NCBI GenBank assembly: GCA_038049695.1
Contig: CP142461.1
Span: 31,937,001 to 32,001,000, forward strand
Direction of reading: 5' to 3'
DNA length: 64,000 nucleotides
Source of the DNA: Cinnamomum chago
Lineage: Eukaryota > Streptophyta > Magnoliopsida > Laurales > Lauraceae
Each line of letters starts with the position of its first letter. Position 1 is the stretch's first letter. A program made the position numbers and the translations under genes. The notes beneath the pieces are model-generated. The model saw nothing but the letters and a program-made list of their open reading frames with translations. It made no database searches and was not told where the DNA came from. Positions 12,295 through 23,842 of this stretch are shown one piece after another.

Positions 12295-14874
12295 ATGTCA
12301 GTTAGCGAGGTATTTGTCATATTCTACTATGATGGTGACTTCCAATTCGATATAATCCATCTGGTGTATAATGGTGGAAATCAAAAGATGAGATATTTAC
12401 TGACGGACATAACAAATGACTCACTGGTTAACGAAGCAACTGAAGTATCTAATTGGGACTCATCCATCCAGAGTTTAAGTATACAATACCTTTATCACAA
12501 TGGACGGGCATTTTCAATGGCAAGCATTGGTGACGACAATGATGTGACGAGAATGTTCAAAGCATCGGGAAATGATGTGAATGGGATATATTTATGTCTT
12601 TAACGATCCGAAGAACCAGCAATGTATAGGAGGAGAACAATGGAGGTATGTGCATAGGTTGTATTGCTAAACAATAGATTACCAAATACTAAGTATGTTT
12701 TCCTACTTGCTTATTGTCCTTTGTTGATGCATTGTAATTATGAAAGGAATGTTTGAGTTTACAACTGTGCAGAAAAAGTGAGGACTTCGTCAAGAACTTG
12801 TACAAGAAATCAAGCCATAGAGCTAACGCCCACTCAAGAGCTACCTATCGTTGATCTCCATGAAGACAATGACATACATTTTTCTTCCGTGCGTAATGAA
12901 TGCAGTCCACATCAAGCGGCAGGACAAGATATTGTTATTGATGATATTGACGTTGGAACAAACAATCATGTTGAGATTCAGTCCGATGAACATCCTACTA
13001 TCAAACAGATTCATCGGATCCCAAATGTGAAGGTCAAAAGCAACGGTGTTGAGGCCAATCTAGTTAACACTGCAAATCGTTCAAATGAAACTTCATTTGT
13101 TGATTTTGAGGACAAAATAGAGCCTGAGGAGGTGAACACAGAGATTGGTAATAACTCGGCTCATGAAATGTGGATTGGCCACAAGTTCCCTGATCGACAG
13201 ACGTTTCAGAATACTCTTGCCAAGTTTGCAATTTATGCCAACTTCACTCGTAAACACCTGAAGAACAACTCGACCAATGTGACGGCTAGCTGTAAAGATC
13301 GGGGTTATCCTTGGCGGACCCATGCTTCTATTATAGCATCAGGACTACAATTTAAAGTTAGAACATACAATTCTAACCACCGATGCTCGAAGCCAATGAT
13401 GGGCATGACACATCAACAAGCAACTTCAGCGCTTATTTCTAAATTCATCATGGATAGAGTCTGACAGAACATCGATTTAAAGCCGAAGGAGATAATGAAC
13501 GATTACCAAATGAAATTTGGGTTGACTATTAGCTATAGGAAGAGACTTATAGCAAAAGAGATGACTCTACGTATAGTGCGATGATTATATGAGGAGTCCT
13601 TCCAGTTTTTGCCTCTCTACTGTATTGAATTGCAGAAAACCAACCCTAACACAATAACAAACATAGACACCACGTCTGATGACCGTTTCAGAAGATTTTT
13701 TTTTTTTTTTTTGCAATCGTACCCTATATAAGGTCTTTTACATCTTCGCTGAGACCGATGATTGCTGTAGACGGTGTACATCTCCGAGGCAGGTATCTTA
13801 GTGTCTTGCTTGTAACCGTGACATACAATGCAAATCATAAGCTACTCCCCATCGCGTTTGCCTTTGCGGAAGCCGGGGTTCGTGATAGTTGAGAGTGGTT
13901 CCTTGCAAACTTGTTCATCGCGCTTGGAGAGCTACCCAATTTGACCATTGTTTCTGATCGTCAGAAGGGTCTTATTCCAGCGCTCCAGAACATTATACCC
14001 TTCGCAGTGCACTGTTATTGTTGCCATTACATTACCGAAAATATCCAAATCGCTTTCAGTGACGAGGCAATCGTTTAGAAATTCTGGTGTGCCACAAAGT
14101 CCTATAAGCCTTATGTTTATGAGGCATATATGACGAATATATGTGCAGTCAGCCAATAAGCGTTCAACTACATTGAGGCAATTAGGAGGCAGCATTGGGC
14201 AAATACATATGTACAAGGCTGTTGGTATGACATGCTAACTAGCAATGCGGCTGATTGTACTAACAGCCGGTTAAAGGACACAAGGGTACTGCTTATTATA
14301 AAACAGGTCGAGGAGGTACGTGCCAAGTTAATGGAGTTCTATCAAGAGTACTATCTTCGGTCAGAGAGTGTAACTACTCGTTTAACTCCGTATACGAATA
14401 AAATCTTGAGCCAAGAAATGGAGGAAGCCTGCAGGGTTCATGTTCGCATTGCTGGCCTAGTCGAATTTCAAGTATAGTCAGCAGAGTATGTGGACGTAGT
14501 CGATTTCGAATGCAGAACTTGTATATGTCGTAAATGGGAGATTTTGGGCCTCCCATGCTGTCATGTATTGGCATCAATGAAGGTAAGGAACTACGATCCA
14601 TATGCGTTTCACGAGCATTGGTACCTGTCAAGCGTTTATCATACAATGTACAATGAAGTTCTGCATGCTACTCGGAACAACAAGCAATGGGAACACACAA
14701 TTCAAGAAAGAGTTCTTCCACCACGAGCAACTAAACAACTAGGGCGTTTAAAAAAAAAGGATTCGTACTGAAGATTGTGGCCGCCAACGAAGGGTAGTTA
14801 CCTGCTCCAATTGTAAAGAGAGGGGTCATAAATGTGGAGGTTGTCGCAATCCTCCACGTGATGTGATATGCTGA
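12295..14874 (+). pseudogene. mudrA-type MULE transposase, degenerate
   Basis: Remnant of a Mutator-family transposase, which cuts and integrates the element. In order: a PB1-like N-terminal segment (12295-12603, a frameshift near 12588); a probable intron to the AG at about 12774; an acidic linker; the MuDR DNA-binding region (about 13165-13460, ending just before a TGA at 13462-13464); the catalytic region with AVDGVHLRG (first Asp, about 13760-13790) and IVSDRQKGL (second Asp, about 13950); the SWIM zinc finger CRTCICRKW..CCHVLASM (about 14505-14580); and a CX2CX4HX4C zinc knuckle (about 14805-14850). The frame is broken by stops at 13462 and near 13890, by frameshifts, and by a poly-T tract at about 13697-13712. 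It cannot encode active transposase as it stands. Confidence 0.85.
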
Positions 14875-14924
14875 ATCAATGATTTGATATGTTGAACAGT
14901 TAGTTGAAGAGTGTAGTGCTCTTT

Positions 14925-15300
14925 TGGGCTGAATGGTGATGTAAATAGGTTTCATGTAGGCTTGAAGATTGCAGTTATTTTTTGGTCTGGTTGGTGATGT
15001 AAATGGGTTGTTCCGAGCTTGAACAGTGCAATGCTTTTTTGGGTTGGCTGCTAATGTAAATGAGTTCCATGTAGGCTTGAAGAGTGCAGTAATTTTTTGG
15101 TTGGTTGGTAATGTAAAGCGGTTCCATATAGGCTTGAAGATTGTAGCTATTTTTTTGGTGTGGTTGGTGATGTAATGGGTTGTTTCAGGCTTAAACAGTG
15201 CATTTATTTTTTGGGTTGGTTGGTGATGTAAATGGGTTCCATGTAGATTTGAACAGTGTAAATAGGATCCATGTAGATTTGAACACTGTAAATTTCACGT
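14925..15300 (+). repeat. degenerate tandem repeat of about 60 bp
   Basis: Directly after the transposase remnant, a unit like GGTGATGTAAATGGGTTCC followed by ATGTAGGCTTGAAGATTG and a TTTTTTGG run recurs about six times with substitutions and indels. It is non-coding. Confidence 0.7.
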
Positions 15301-15492
15301 TTTTTTGGAGTGTTTTGCTACTTTTGTAAGTATTAGACAATTGTAATGAATGTTGGAATGTGAATGGTGATATCAATAAGTTTTATATAAATTTAAGTTG
15401 TTGTATTTAGTTGCTCTATGGTGTTTTGCTTAGGTATTTCCTTTCACCATAAGTTGCGTAAAGCACTTATTTAAACATGACCTCACAAAATT

Positions 15493-15873
15493 GGTCGATA
15501 TCGATAGATTAAAGTTATCGATATCAACAATTTTTATCTATTCCAGAAGCTACTGACTCATAACTTTTAATTCATCCCACTAACAAAACTAGTCGATACC
15601 GATAGATTAAAGTTGTCGACATCGAGAATTTTTATCTTATACCAGCAGCTATTGACTTACAACTTTTAATTCATCACACTGACGAAACTAGTCGATACCG
15701 ATAAATAAAAGTTGTCGATATCGACGATTTTTTTCTCCTCCAACAGCTACAACTTACAACTTTTAATTCATCCCACTGATGAAACTTGTCGATACTGATT
15801 GATAAAAGTTGTCGATATCGGCAGTTTTTATCTACTCTAGCAGCTACTGACTTACAACTTTTAATTCATCCCA
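15493..15873 (+). repeat. four-copy tandem array, unit about 98 bp, rich in GTCGATATCGA
   Basis: Units begin at 15494, 15592, 15691 and 15788 (spacings 98, 99, 97). Each unit has two near-palindromic motifs of the form GTCGATAYCGAT about 15 bp apart, then a shared segment ending CTTTTAATTCATCCCAC. The same motif core is found in both termini of the enclosing element (about 11615-11625 and 24611-24622). Confidence 0.85.
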
Positions 15874-15974
15874 CATCACTTCAAGAAAGCCTATGGAATT
15901 GACAGTAACATCGTCAAACACATCACCTTACCCTTCTTTCGCAAACCCACCCTAAACTCCAAAAGACCCACCAC

Positions 15975-16992
15975 TAGGGTTGTAAACTGGTCGGTTCCGG
16001 TCCGGGTCCAGGGTGGACCTGGAACCGGAACCGTTTAGTAAGAAGGGGAACCGGAACCGGACCCGAATCGGAACCAGGAAACTGGTTCCGGAACCGGTTC
16101 TGATAATTTTAATAGGAACCGGTACCGGAACCGGAACCGGAACCGTTTGCGAATTTATTTGACCAGATTTTATATGTTTGAGATTACCATAAAAAATCCG
16201 AATTTCAAGAACAGAAATGAAGATATGGATTAGGTTCCAATGGATTTCAACACTTGACCTCATGGGCCCCAATTAGTCATTTACATGATTTTTTTCCCCA
16301 GATTAATAAGCATTTTACGTGTCTATCTTGTGAAATTTTTTTTATATAACTCCAAGCAAAAACTTCATACAAATCTTATTTAAAGTGTTTAATTTTAAAA
16401 ATAATGTTTCTGAAAATAATATAAATATTCTTCACAAAACAAACTTTTTTTATTTTTTTTATTTTTTATGTTAGTAGTGGCAATGAGCCAGTAAAACAGG
16501 CTACCCAGTACAAACGTCAGACGGAACAGTTTTAAGGAAAAACGTTCTCCAATGGGGATTGCCATGTGAAACTTTTTGAGTGGGCTTGTGAAACAGAAAA
16601 TGTTTCACTGTTACATGATTGCAGGCTTGTGAAACATTTTGTCTTTTGTAGTGGTCAATGACCAGATATATACGCTTAGAAGTGTAAACAATGGTTGCAT
16701 AATCGTACTGAAGCTGGCATATATATGTATATATAGGCAGGCATGGATTGCTCTGAAACATCTTCTTCTGTATTAAAAGGAGAAGAGGCGTCAAAAAAAG
16801 GATCCGAGTCCGGGTCCACGGGTCTGAGCTACTATGGATCCGGAACCGGACCCGTTTAGTTAACGGTTCCAAAAAAAGGATCCAGAACCAGAACCATTTA
16901 CTTATCGGAACCAAAATAAGGACCCAAACCCGGAACCTAACGGGTCGGAACCTTCGGGTAATCGGATAATCGGGGACCCATTTACAACCCTA
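15975..16992. mobile_element. nested hAT-type non-autonomous element, 1,018 bp
   Basis: Begins TAGGGTTGTAAACTGG and ends TTTACAACCCTA, a terminal inverted repeat. It is flanked by a perfect 8-bp direct repeat, CCCACCAC, at 15967-15974 and 16993-17000, the hAT hallmark. The subterminal regions are packed with GGAACCGG/CCGGTTCC motifs. There is no transposase. Two related but shorter copies occur at 25417 and 29931. Confidence 0.9.
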
Positions 16993-17000
16993 CCCACCAC

Positions 17001-17205
17001 CACCCCTTCTCTCTCTTCTCCTTTGGCAGCAGCTGAAAACCACCACCACCACTCCTTTCTCAATCCCAACCCGTTGTCTTTTAGACCTCCTGGAATCGGT
17101 TTTTCAACCCAAAACAACTCTCCCCATCTCAATCTCAGTTATTGTCATCTAGATTGCAAATTCTTTTTCAAGCAGTTACTCTCAGCTGCAGATGTCTAAC
17201 AATCA
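17001..17205 (+). other. open, proline/serine/histidine-rich segment beside the hAT insertion
   Basis: A frame open from about 15880 continues across the hAT insertion site (insert plus one duplication is 1,026 bp, divisible by three) and on to a TAA near 17200. It includes a run of four His codons and a Phe-rich end. It has no ATG and no domain I recognise. It could be a captured gene piece or chance. Confidence 0.25.
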
Positions 17206-17498
17206 TACATATGCCATCAATGAAAATGTACCAGATGCTCTCAACTCAATGAAACATGAAGCAGTATACCAAGTGGAACCCCAAAAGATGCATTCATTAT
17301 ACCTGTGGAGCCCTAACACATGCATTCAACCATTCTATATACAATATGCTAACTAATAAAGAAAAAAAAAATCAGAATGAGTCAAAGTATACATTCTCCA
17401 ACAAAAGGATTCTATATACAAGTATAATTTATTTTGCACAATGGCAAAAGGAGGCAAAGTATAAGTCTCTCAACCTGATAGACTGATGAAACACCATA

Positions 17499-20400
17499 TC
17501 AAAGCCAATGTTGCAATTTCCAACAAAAAGTACAACAAATTAGAAGCCTCATAAGCACCATCCAAAAAAAAAAAAAAAAAGGAAAACGAAACAAAATATC
17601 TTTCCTACGCTCTGCTCTTTGTTGGAAATCACCATCAGAGCCATCTGGAAAGTCACTCAAGTCGGCTAGACCCAGTCTATTGGCATTCAACTGCCAATTC
17701 CTTTTGAATATCTCTATGACAATTTTGTTGTGAAAGTAGGGGATATCTTCTTGAGTAAAGTTGATGCTACGGCGGTGCACACAGTGTTCCGCGAAAGCCA
17801 TTGCAAATATTCCATAGTCATTTCCATTTTGCTGACGAAGGATGTCCATCTTTATGAGCCAACCCCATAGATATGGGTCCGACCACCCAAAATGGCTATA
17901 CCTTTCATTCAACCATGCAACTTGCGTGAAGCATTATTACAGTGCACTTTTAGATTAAGTCAGGCATTCGCATACATCAATAGGCAAATGGAAATGACTT
18001 AGAATACAAATATATCAATGATTAGGGTAACATAACATACAAATTTCTTCGTGTGCTTTACCGATCGGCGATTGCCAACCATACTATTGTAGAACTCCCA
18101 TCGTTTCTCGTCAAACATATTCGACTAGTAAGGTGAAATGTAATCTGTGATAGACTATAAAAATCAGCGTGAGTGCTTCCCTTGCGCCCCCCACCCTATG
18201 TCCGTGCTTTCCAAACGCAGCTTCCACAGCAGAATCAGAACCATCCGACCACGAACTCTACAAGCAATATTTCGTAAATAGTCAGCTAGAGCCCACAACT
18301 GGAACTACTAGTACGCTCCTCTTTCACAACAAAGTACTTACACAGATGCTTAGGTCAGCAATAAAACATGTATCACATCCATCCCTCAATATTTCAAAAT
18401 AGTAGTACATGACGTTAGTGTCCATCCTAGTCCCTTCTTGAAGCACCTTCTTCAGATCCGAGCTTGGGATCATTGTGCAACTGCTATCCTACTCATTCTT
18501 CCTGCAACAAATCATAAACAAGCACATAAAATCCAAATAGGTATTTATCATACTTAATTCAACGTAAGACCTGATTTCTTACTTTTCTTCATAGTATTCT
18601 TTGAATCTCTTGAGAAAGTACTTATCAAAGTCACACAGCACGTAACTGCTTTGAAGTATAGAATGAGCGTAATCTTCAAACTTCATCGGCATTTTGTGCA
18701 TATGAGGCAGCCGTTTGATCCTCCATAGAAGTGAGTTGAGTGTAATGAAGGGGGCTAAAACCACCAAAGCGGACTCACTGGAGATTTAGATTGGAGAGGT
18801 GAACAATGTTCTGCTTACTGAGGGGGTACCAAAGACTTCTTCGATTGATGGTATTGCTGGAGAATAAGGCTTACTACCAGAACCTTCTATCATAAACTGT
18901 TGGAGTGGCTCGGCATCAACTGGTGTTGTAGTCCTTTTGGTGCTTTTCTTTAACCCCGGACTCTTGATAGCAACTCTTTTCCAATGCTTAAATGTTATTG
19001 TAATTTTCTTCTTGATGCCCTCTTTATCGGAGTGCGAGTTACTACACTCATCCATAAAAAAATCCTCAAATGTTGTCCCAAAGGCACCGTTAAACTTTGT
19101 CAATTTCTTTCGGATTGATGCGGTGAGCTTCTTAATACACACTTTTCAGCGCTCCGCTCTATCACATGAGCACTCTAAATGAGCCACCGGATCCTCCACT
19201 GGAAAACGAAACGCACCTAATATTAATTTATCAAATCATACCAGCAAAGCAAATGTTTTAATAGGAGAAAAAAATACATAAAACACTGTTTCGTGCAGTA
19301 ACTTAATGGCAACATTTGAGCCATACATGCTTCTATGGGATGGTGGGTTCCATAGGTTTGGCGGTCTCCTCCGCCTGGCTAGCCTCCGTATGATCTCTTT
19401 GAGCTGACCTCCCAATAAACATTAGCAATTTTTCACCATACCAAGTCAAATACTTCTCAGAATGTGCTTTTAACTTACACTTCTCCCAATGTAGAACAAG
19501 TTGGGCTTTAGCAGCCCATAATTCCTCTACCTCCTCGTCCACTTGCGTACTGTAATCAACGACAGCATACCATTCGTTTTTATCTGACAAATGTCATATT
19601 GAATGGGCTGGCACTAACTGTTTGAATCCGAATTGCTTCATAACACACCACGTATTGTGTCGTTCCACGATCCAATAAAAAACAAGGACGGTGGACGACG
19701 AAAAGAGAGCACGATCAACTTTCCATACCTTCTCAAATAATTTTTTTCTGTAACCATGATAGGGTCGCCAATTGAACTGCATACATGAGTCAGAAATCAT
19801 TTGCGAGTTTGTACAGACAGTGTAGTATGTTAAAAAAACTACAATAGGATATCAAAAAGTTTTCTTCATTACCCCATCAACCTTTAGGTTGTTCAACTGA
19901 TTTCTAACTTCTTTTATTATGGCGAGAGCTGAGTGTTCTTTAAGCCTTTTTTGTCCGGTCTTAAATAATGGAAACTGTATATCCTTCTTTCAACTATTTA
20001 CCGATTTAGGACACCGCCCAATCGACATCCTTGTGTAAGCCCATAGCTGCACCATTCCACAAAATATCTAAATGTTTATACGACTGAATTAATACCACTG
20101 ACATAAGATGTTAAGAATGAGAACAAGCACCCGTAACAACTGAAGAGGCCCGGTGGGTGTCCTGAGTTGGTGTCCTTCTTCCTCTTTGTGTACATTATTT
20201 TCCTCCTCTTCCTGTTCATTCTTCCCCTCCTCTCCTACACTAGTCTTCTCCTTATTCCACTGAGTAGCGTTTGTCAACCTCCTATAAAGATTCGTAAGAC
20301 AAGCCGGTACCCATGTGTATGGCTTAAAATCTTTAAATAACTCATGAAGATAAACAGGTCCTCGGGCACCAGAAGTTTGCGAGATGATTTGGCCAGACAC

Positions 20401-20765
20401 CAAGAAGAAGAGGTAGGCCCGTGTAGCTTGAATCTCATAGTCCTTGTATTTCTTCTTCTTCTTCTTCTTCTCCAGTTCTTCAGCCTTGAAATTGTCCTCA
20501 AGCCACTTAAATTTCAATGTCATGCCGACATAGTCAACCTTCTTTTGTGGAGTAATACCGAGCAACTCTTGATATACTGATTGCACTAGCCTCCCTAAGA
20601 AAGCTCGACCCGTCACTCGGGCCCCATCAATGGGTAGGCCATATATATAAGCAACGTCCTCCAACGTTATAATTGCTTTTCTGGATGGAAAATGAAACGT
20701 ATTTGTTTCAGGACTCCACCTCTATACCAATGCCGTGATTAACACGTGATCTATTAACATACGAC
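17499..20765 (-). pseudogene. plant mobile domain (PMD) / Ulp1-like cysteine protease fusion gene, degenerate
   Basis: Reading leftwards, the PMD is recognisable from ALV*RWSPETNTFHFP (about 20760-20690, in-frame stop) through ITLEDVAYIYGLPIDG (about 20680-20640), YVGMTLKF and the RAYLFFLVSGQI segment to about 20280. The PMD C-terminal part is near 19600-19800. Charged linker frames follow (18786-19590). The end has the Ulp1/C48 protease signature QQNGNDYGIFAM (about 17800-17835), in which the catalytic Cys of the usual DCG motif is Tyr (codon at 17814-17816). PMD and Ulp1 domains are typical of transposon-carried plant genes. The gene converges on the transposase within the same element. Multiple stops, frameshifts and the lost nucleophile show it is not functional. 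Confidence 0.75.
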
Positions 20766-21265
20766 TTATCTCTGCCAAATGATGGAGACCTGTCTACCTC
20801 ACGTATTCCTTTTGGGTGTTTGTACGCCCCCATATTGCTGCGTCCGGGTTTGTTGGGATGCACCTGAGGCCACCGAATTCTTGCCAGTATCAAGTATTAC
20901 AAGGCTATTAGGAATAATATACCAAAAGGAAACACAAGGAAGATTGATAAAGTCAATTATGAAAGTCTATATGTAGTTACAATATACCTCTTCCTGATGA
21001 ATTCCTTCCGATATATGATTTTGTTGGTTATATAAGAGAACTTTCGGAGCCTCGGCGGGCTGTTCTTCGTTCGTCTGCAAAGTAACAAACACAACAATTA
21101 TTACAGAAGTGTGATATTCTCTTATAAATGCAAATGCATACTACTGATAATAAAATGCAAATGCAAATTTGTTACTAGTTGGATATGAATCTTATGGGCA
21201 TCTCCATTTCTTGGAAACCACACTGATGAACTAAGAGTTCACGTTTTACTCCATTTGTTTTTCCT

Positions 21266-21509
21266 AGGTGGAAAGGGGAGTCACTTCGCGAAAGCATCAA
21301 ACGGCATAAGCACTTTCTTTCTTTACAACTAAGCTTAAAACCAGGAATGAATGTGCAATAAATTCTTCATTTAGGTTAAAGAAAAAGGGATATCCTTAAG
21401 CTGACTCATAGGTTTTAAGCAATAAGTAATGTGAGATTTGGGCTTGTTATTTTAGGTACTGGATATGGGATGTGGCATTGGTGGACCACTACTTAAAATT
21501 GCTAGATTT
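21266..21509 (+). pseudogene. captured fragment of sterol C24-methyltransferase (SMT1-like), two exons
   Basis: Exon-like 21266-21352 encodes RWKGESLRESIKRHKHF and ends LKPGMN before a GT. Exon-like 21456-21509, after TTTTAG, encodes VLDMGCGIGGPLLKIARF, the SAM-binding motif I of sterol methyltransferases. Joined, the two read in frame across a 103-bp intron. The rest of the roughly 340-residue enzyme is absent. It therefore looks like genomic DNA (intron kept) picked up by the surrounding MULE, as in Pack-MULEs. It cannot make a working enzyme. Confidence 0.8.
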
Positions 21510-21880
21510 GTGTACGCTTCATATCTTTCATTCAACATTATAGTTTTATTTTTATTTTAGGTTGTCTACAATGCAAATAAGCTTGCAAAATTGGTAAAGA
21601 AAAAGAAGGGTTGACAAACTGGCTTGATTACTACCATAAAAAGAGGCCCACAACAAATGTATCTCTTGTTCCATGCAAATATTTATACTTACCTTCTACT
21701 CTATCGTTCTTTCTTTCTTTATTTCTTTCTTCTTCAGAAATTTTGGGTATTTATGCATTTGTTAGTGAACATTGAAGTTTCTTTGTTTTCTATCAACAAA
21801 ATTAGAAGTTTATCCATTATCCAGTCATTTCTCAATCCAACAAACTAATTATCTTATACAAGCATTCTTATCTATAAATA

Positions 21881-22533
21881 GGTTTTTTCGGCCTTTGCGG
21901 TCAGAGAGTAGATTTGATCGACTTCTATAAAGCTGAGATTGAGAAGTTGTCCAAAGAAGTAAGTGTTTACTTTCATGTTGTAGTTTCCTTATGTAATATC
22001 ATATATTAAGTTAGCAAAAATAATAATAATAATAATAATAAGGAAAAAAAGTTGCATGTGCAACAAAGCATGTATTTTGTTTTATTTTTCTGATTCAACT
22101 TTCAATGAGACAAGGGCTGTCATAGTAACATGGACAGCACAAGACTTAAAATGACAGTCATTTTATTCAGGTAAACAAGAGACATGACTGTCTTTGATAA
22201 GGGCTGCTTTATTCATTCAAATTTAATTTTCAAGTCAATTATTTAATTTGGTTTCCATAGTAAAACAGTTTCTCCTGAGTTTTCTTGAAAATTTGTTTTT
22301 TTATTCATATTTCTAGGTAAACAGCTAAATCACTCTTTCTACAGGAAGGTGCAGAAAGGCAGCGGGTCATCAATGATTCTAAGGCAATCATGCTTATAGC
22401 ATTTGTCTCTTTCAAGACTAGACGGCCTGCTGCTGTTTGTGCTCAAACTCAACAAACAAGCAATCCTACCATCTGGTTGACTGAGTGGGCTCCAGAGCCT
22501 CGTGACGTTTATTGGTCTAACAAATTGTCGTAG
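21881..22533 (+). pseudogene. captured fragment of OSCA/CSC1-type stress-gated cation channel, two exons
   Basis: 21881-21958 reads GFFGLCGQRVDLIDFYKAEI then EKLSKE before GTAAGT. 22345-22533, after CTACAG, reads [15 protein letters not shown], then [20 protein letters not shown], then [16 protein letters not shown] and a stop at 22531. These match the cytosolic loop of plant OSCA (DUF221/RSN1_7TM) channels. A 386-bp intron is retained. All transmembrane segments are missing. Same strand and about 370 bp downstream of the SMT fragment, inside the same element, so probably a second capture event. Confidence 0.8.
22017..22041 (+). repeat. (AAT)n microsatellite
   Basis: About seven to eight uninterrupted AAT units. 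Confidence 0.85.
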
Positions 22534-23200
22534 AAAATCCCATGAGAAATGAACAAGCTAACAAAGCAGATACATTGTTATACAATGATGAAGGAAATTG
22601 CCATTGCATCTATAGACAAATTGATATTTGACAGCCTAATTATCTTAGATGCAGAATATGCATCATCCGCATCTAACCAAGCAATATCTAATGCTTGGAT
22701 AATATCACAATTTACTAAAAACTATGTAGAATAGTAGATAGGCTGGATTTGATTCATTACAGTAACCATGAAATAATAAATAGACTTCCTGTGTAAGAGA
22801 AAATATGTGGCGACACATCTATATTACAGTTCATTATAAATGTGTATCAGTTATCTAATCTAGACCATCTCCTTTTCTCTCTAAGATGACATTTCTTTAT
22901 TTGCAATTCTTCCTTTCGTATAAACCTTTATTCTCCTATTACTCTATCTGTTTTTACACTTATTCTCATTATTTGTCCCTTTTTTATCTTCCCTTTCCTC
23001 TCTTTTAACATCAACATTGGCTAGCATTTTGCCACTAATAAATGAGTTTTGAGTTAACAGACCGTTGCCATTACAAGCAAGTGAGGTACTAGTCAAGACA
23101 TGTATCCACTTCTTGTTTCAGTCGTATAGGTTTCACAAATAGTATTAAAGATGTGATGGAGAAACACGAATAGTCATATAATGCACAAACAATTTGTGAT

Positions 23201-23298
23201 CTAAATCTTTTTTAATCAACAATTTGGACATGGACTTTTTAATCTCTCTCTAAATCTTTTTTAATCAACAATCTGTACATGGACTTTCTAATCTCTCT
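23201..23298 (+). repeat. 49-bp tandem duplication
   Basis: Two adjacent copies starting CTAAATCTTTTTTAATCAAC at 23201 and 23250 differ at a handful of positions. Both end in AATCTCTCT. Confidence 0.85.
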
Positions 23299-23842
23299 CT
23301 ATGTATGTAAATGTATAACCGATCCAAAATATCTCTGTGCCAATAAAGGTGTGAAACCAAGATCTAGCAAACATTTGTCATTATCAACGTCCCGGTGCAT
23401 TGAGAGAGAGGGTTTGAAAAAAAAGTCCTTCTCAGTTGGGTAATAATACTAGACAACCCGTTTTTTCTTAAAAAAAACTCAATCAACAAACCTAATAAAA
23501 AAAATCATTCTAAGTTCATTTAATATAGGGATTGGGTTTCATGTTTAAGAATAATGAAACAAAAACAAACTTGCAATCTCGATCCCCTAAAAAACAACCA
23601 AAGCTCTGTTTAAATCTAATGCAAACAAGAGAAAACGATTGAAATACATATCTCCATGTGCTTGCCAACTGTGAAAAAGCTTTGAAAGAAGGCTCCAAAT
23701 GATGCTTGGGACCACTGCCTGGGACCAATGAAAAGGAGAGGTGTCAATAGGGACCGTGGAAAAGGATAAGGGAAAGAGGAGGACGACGCAGTGAGGGAAG
23801 AAGGGGGTTTTGTGCGCTATTTGTATAATTGCATTTATTGTC

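Noticed and set aside
16501..16914. 137-codon minus-strand frame
   Set aside because: Lies within the non-autonomous hAT element and is built from its subterminal GGAACCGG repeats.
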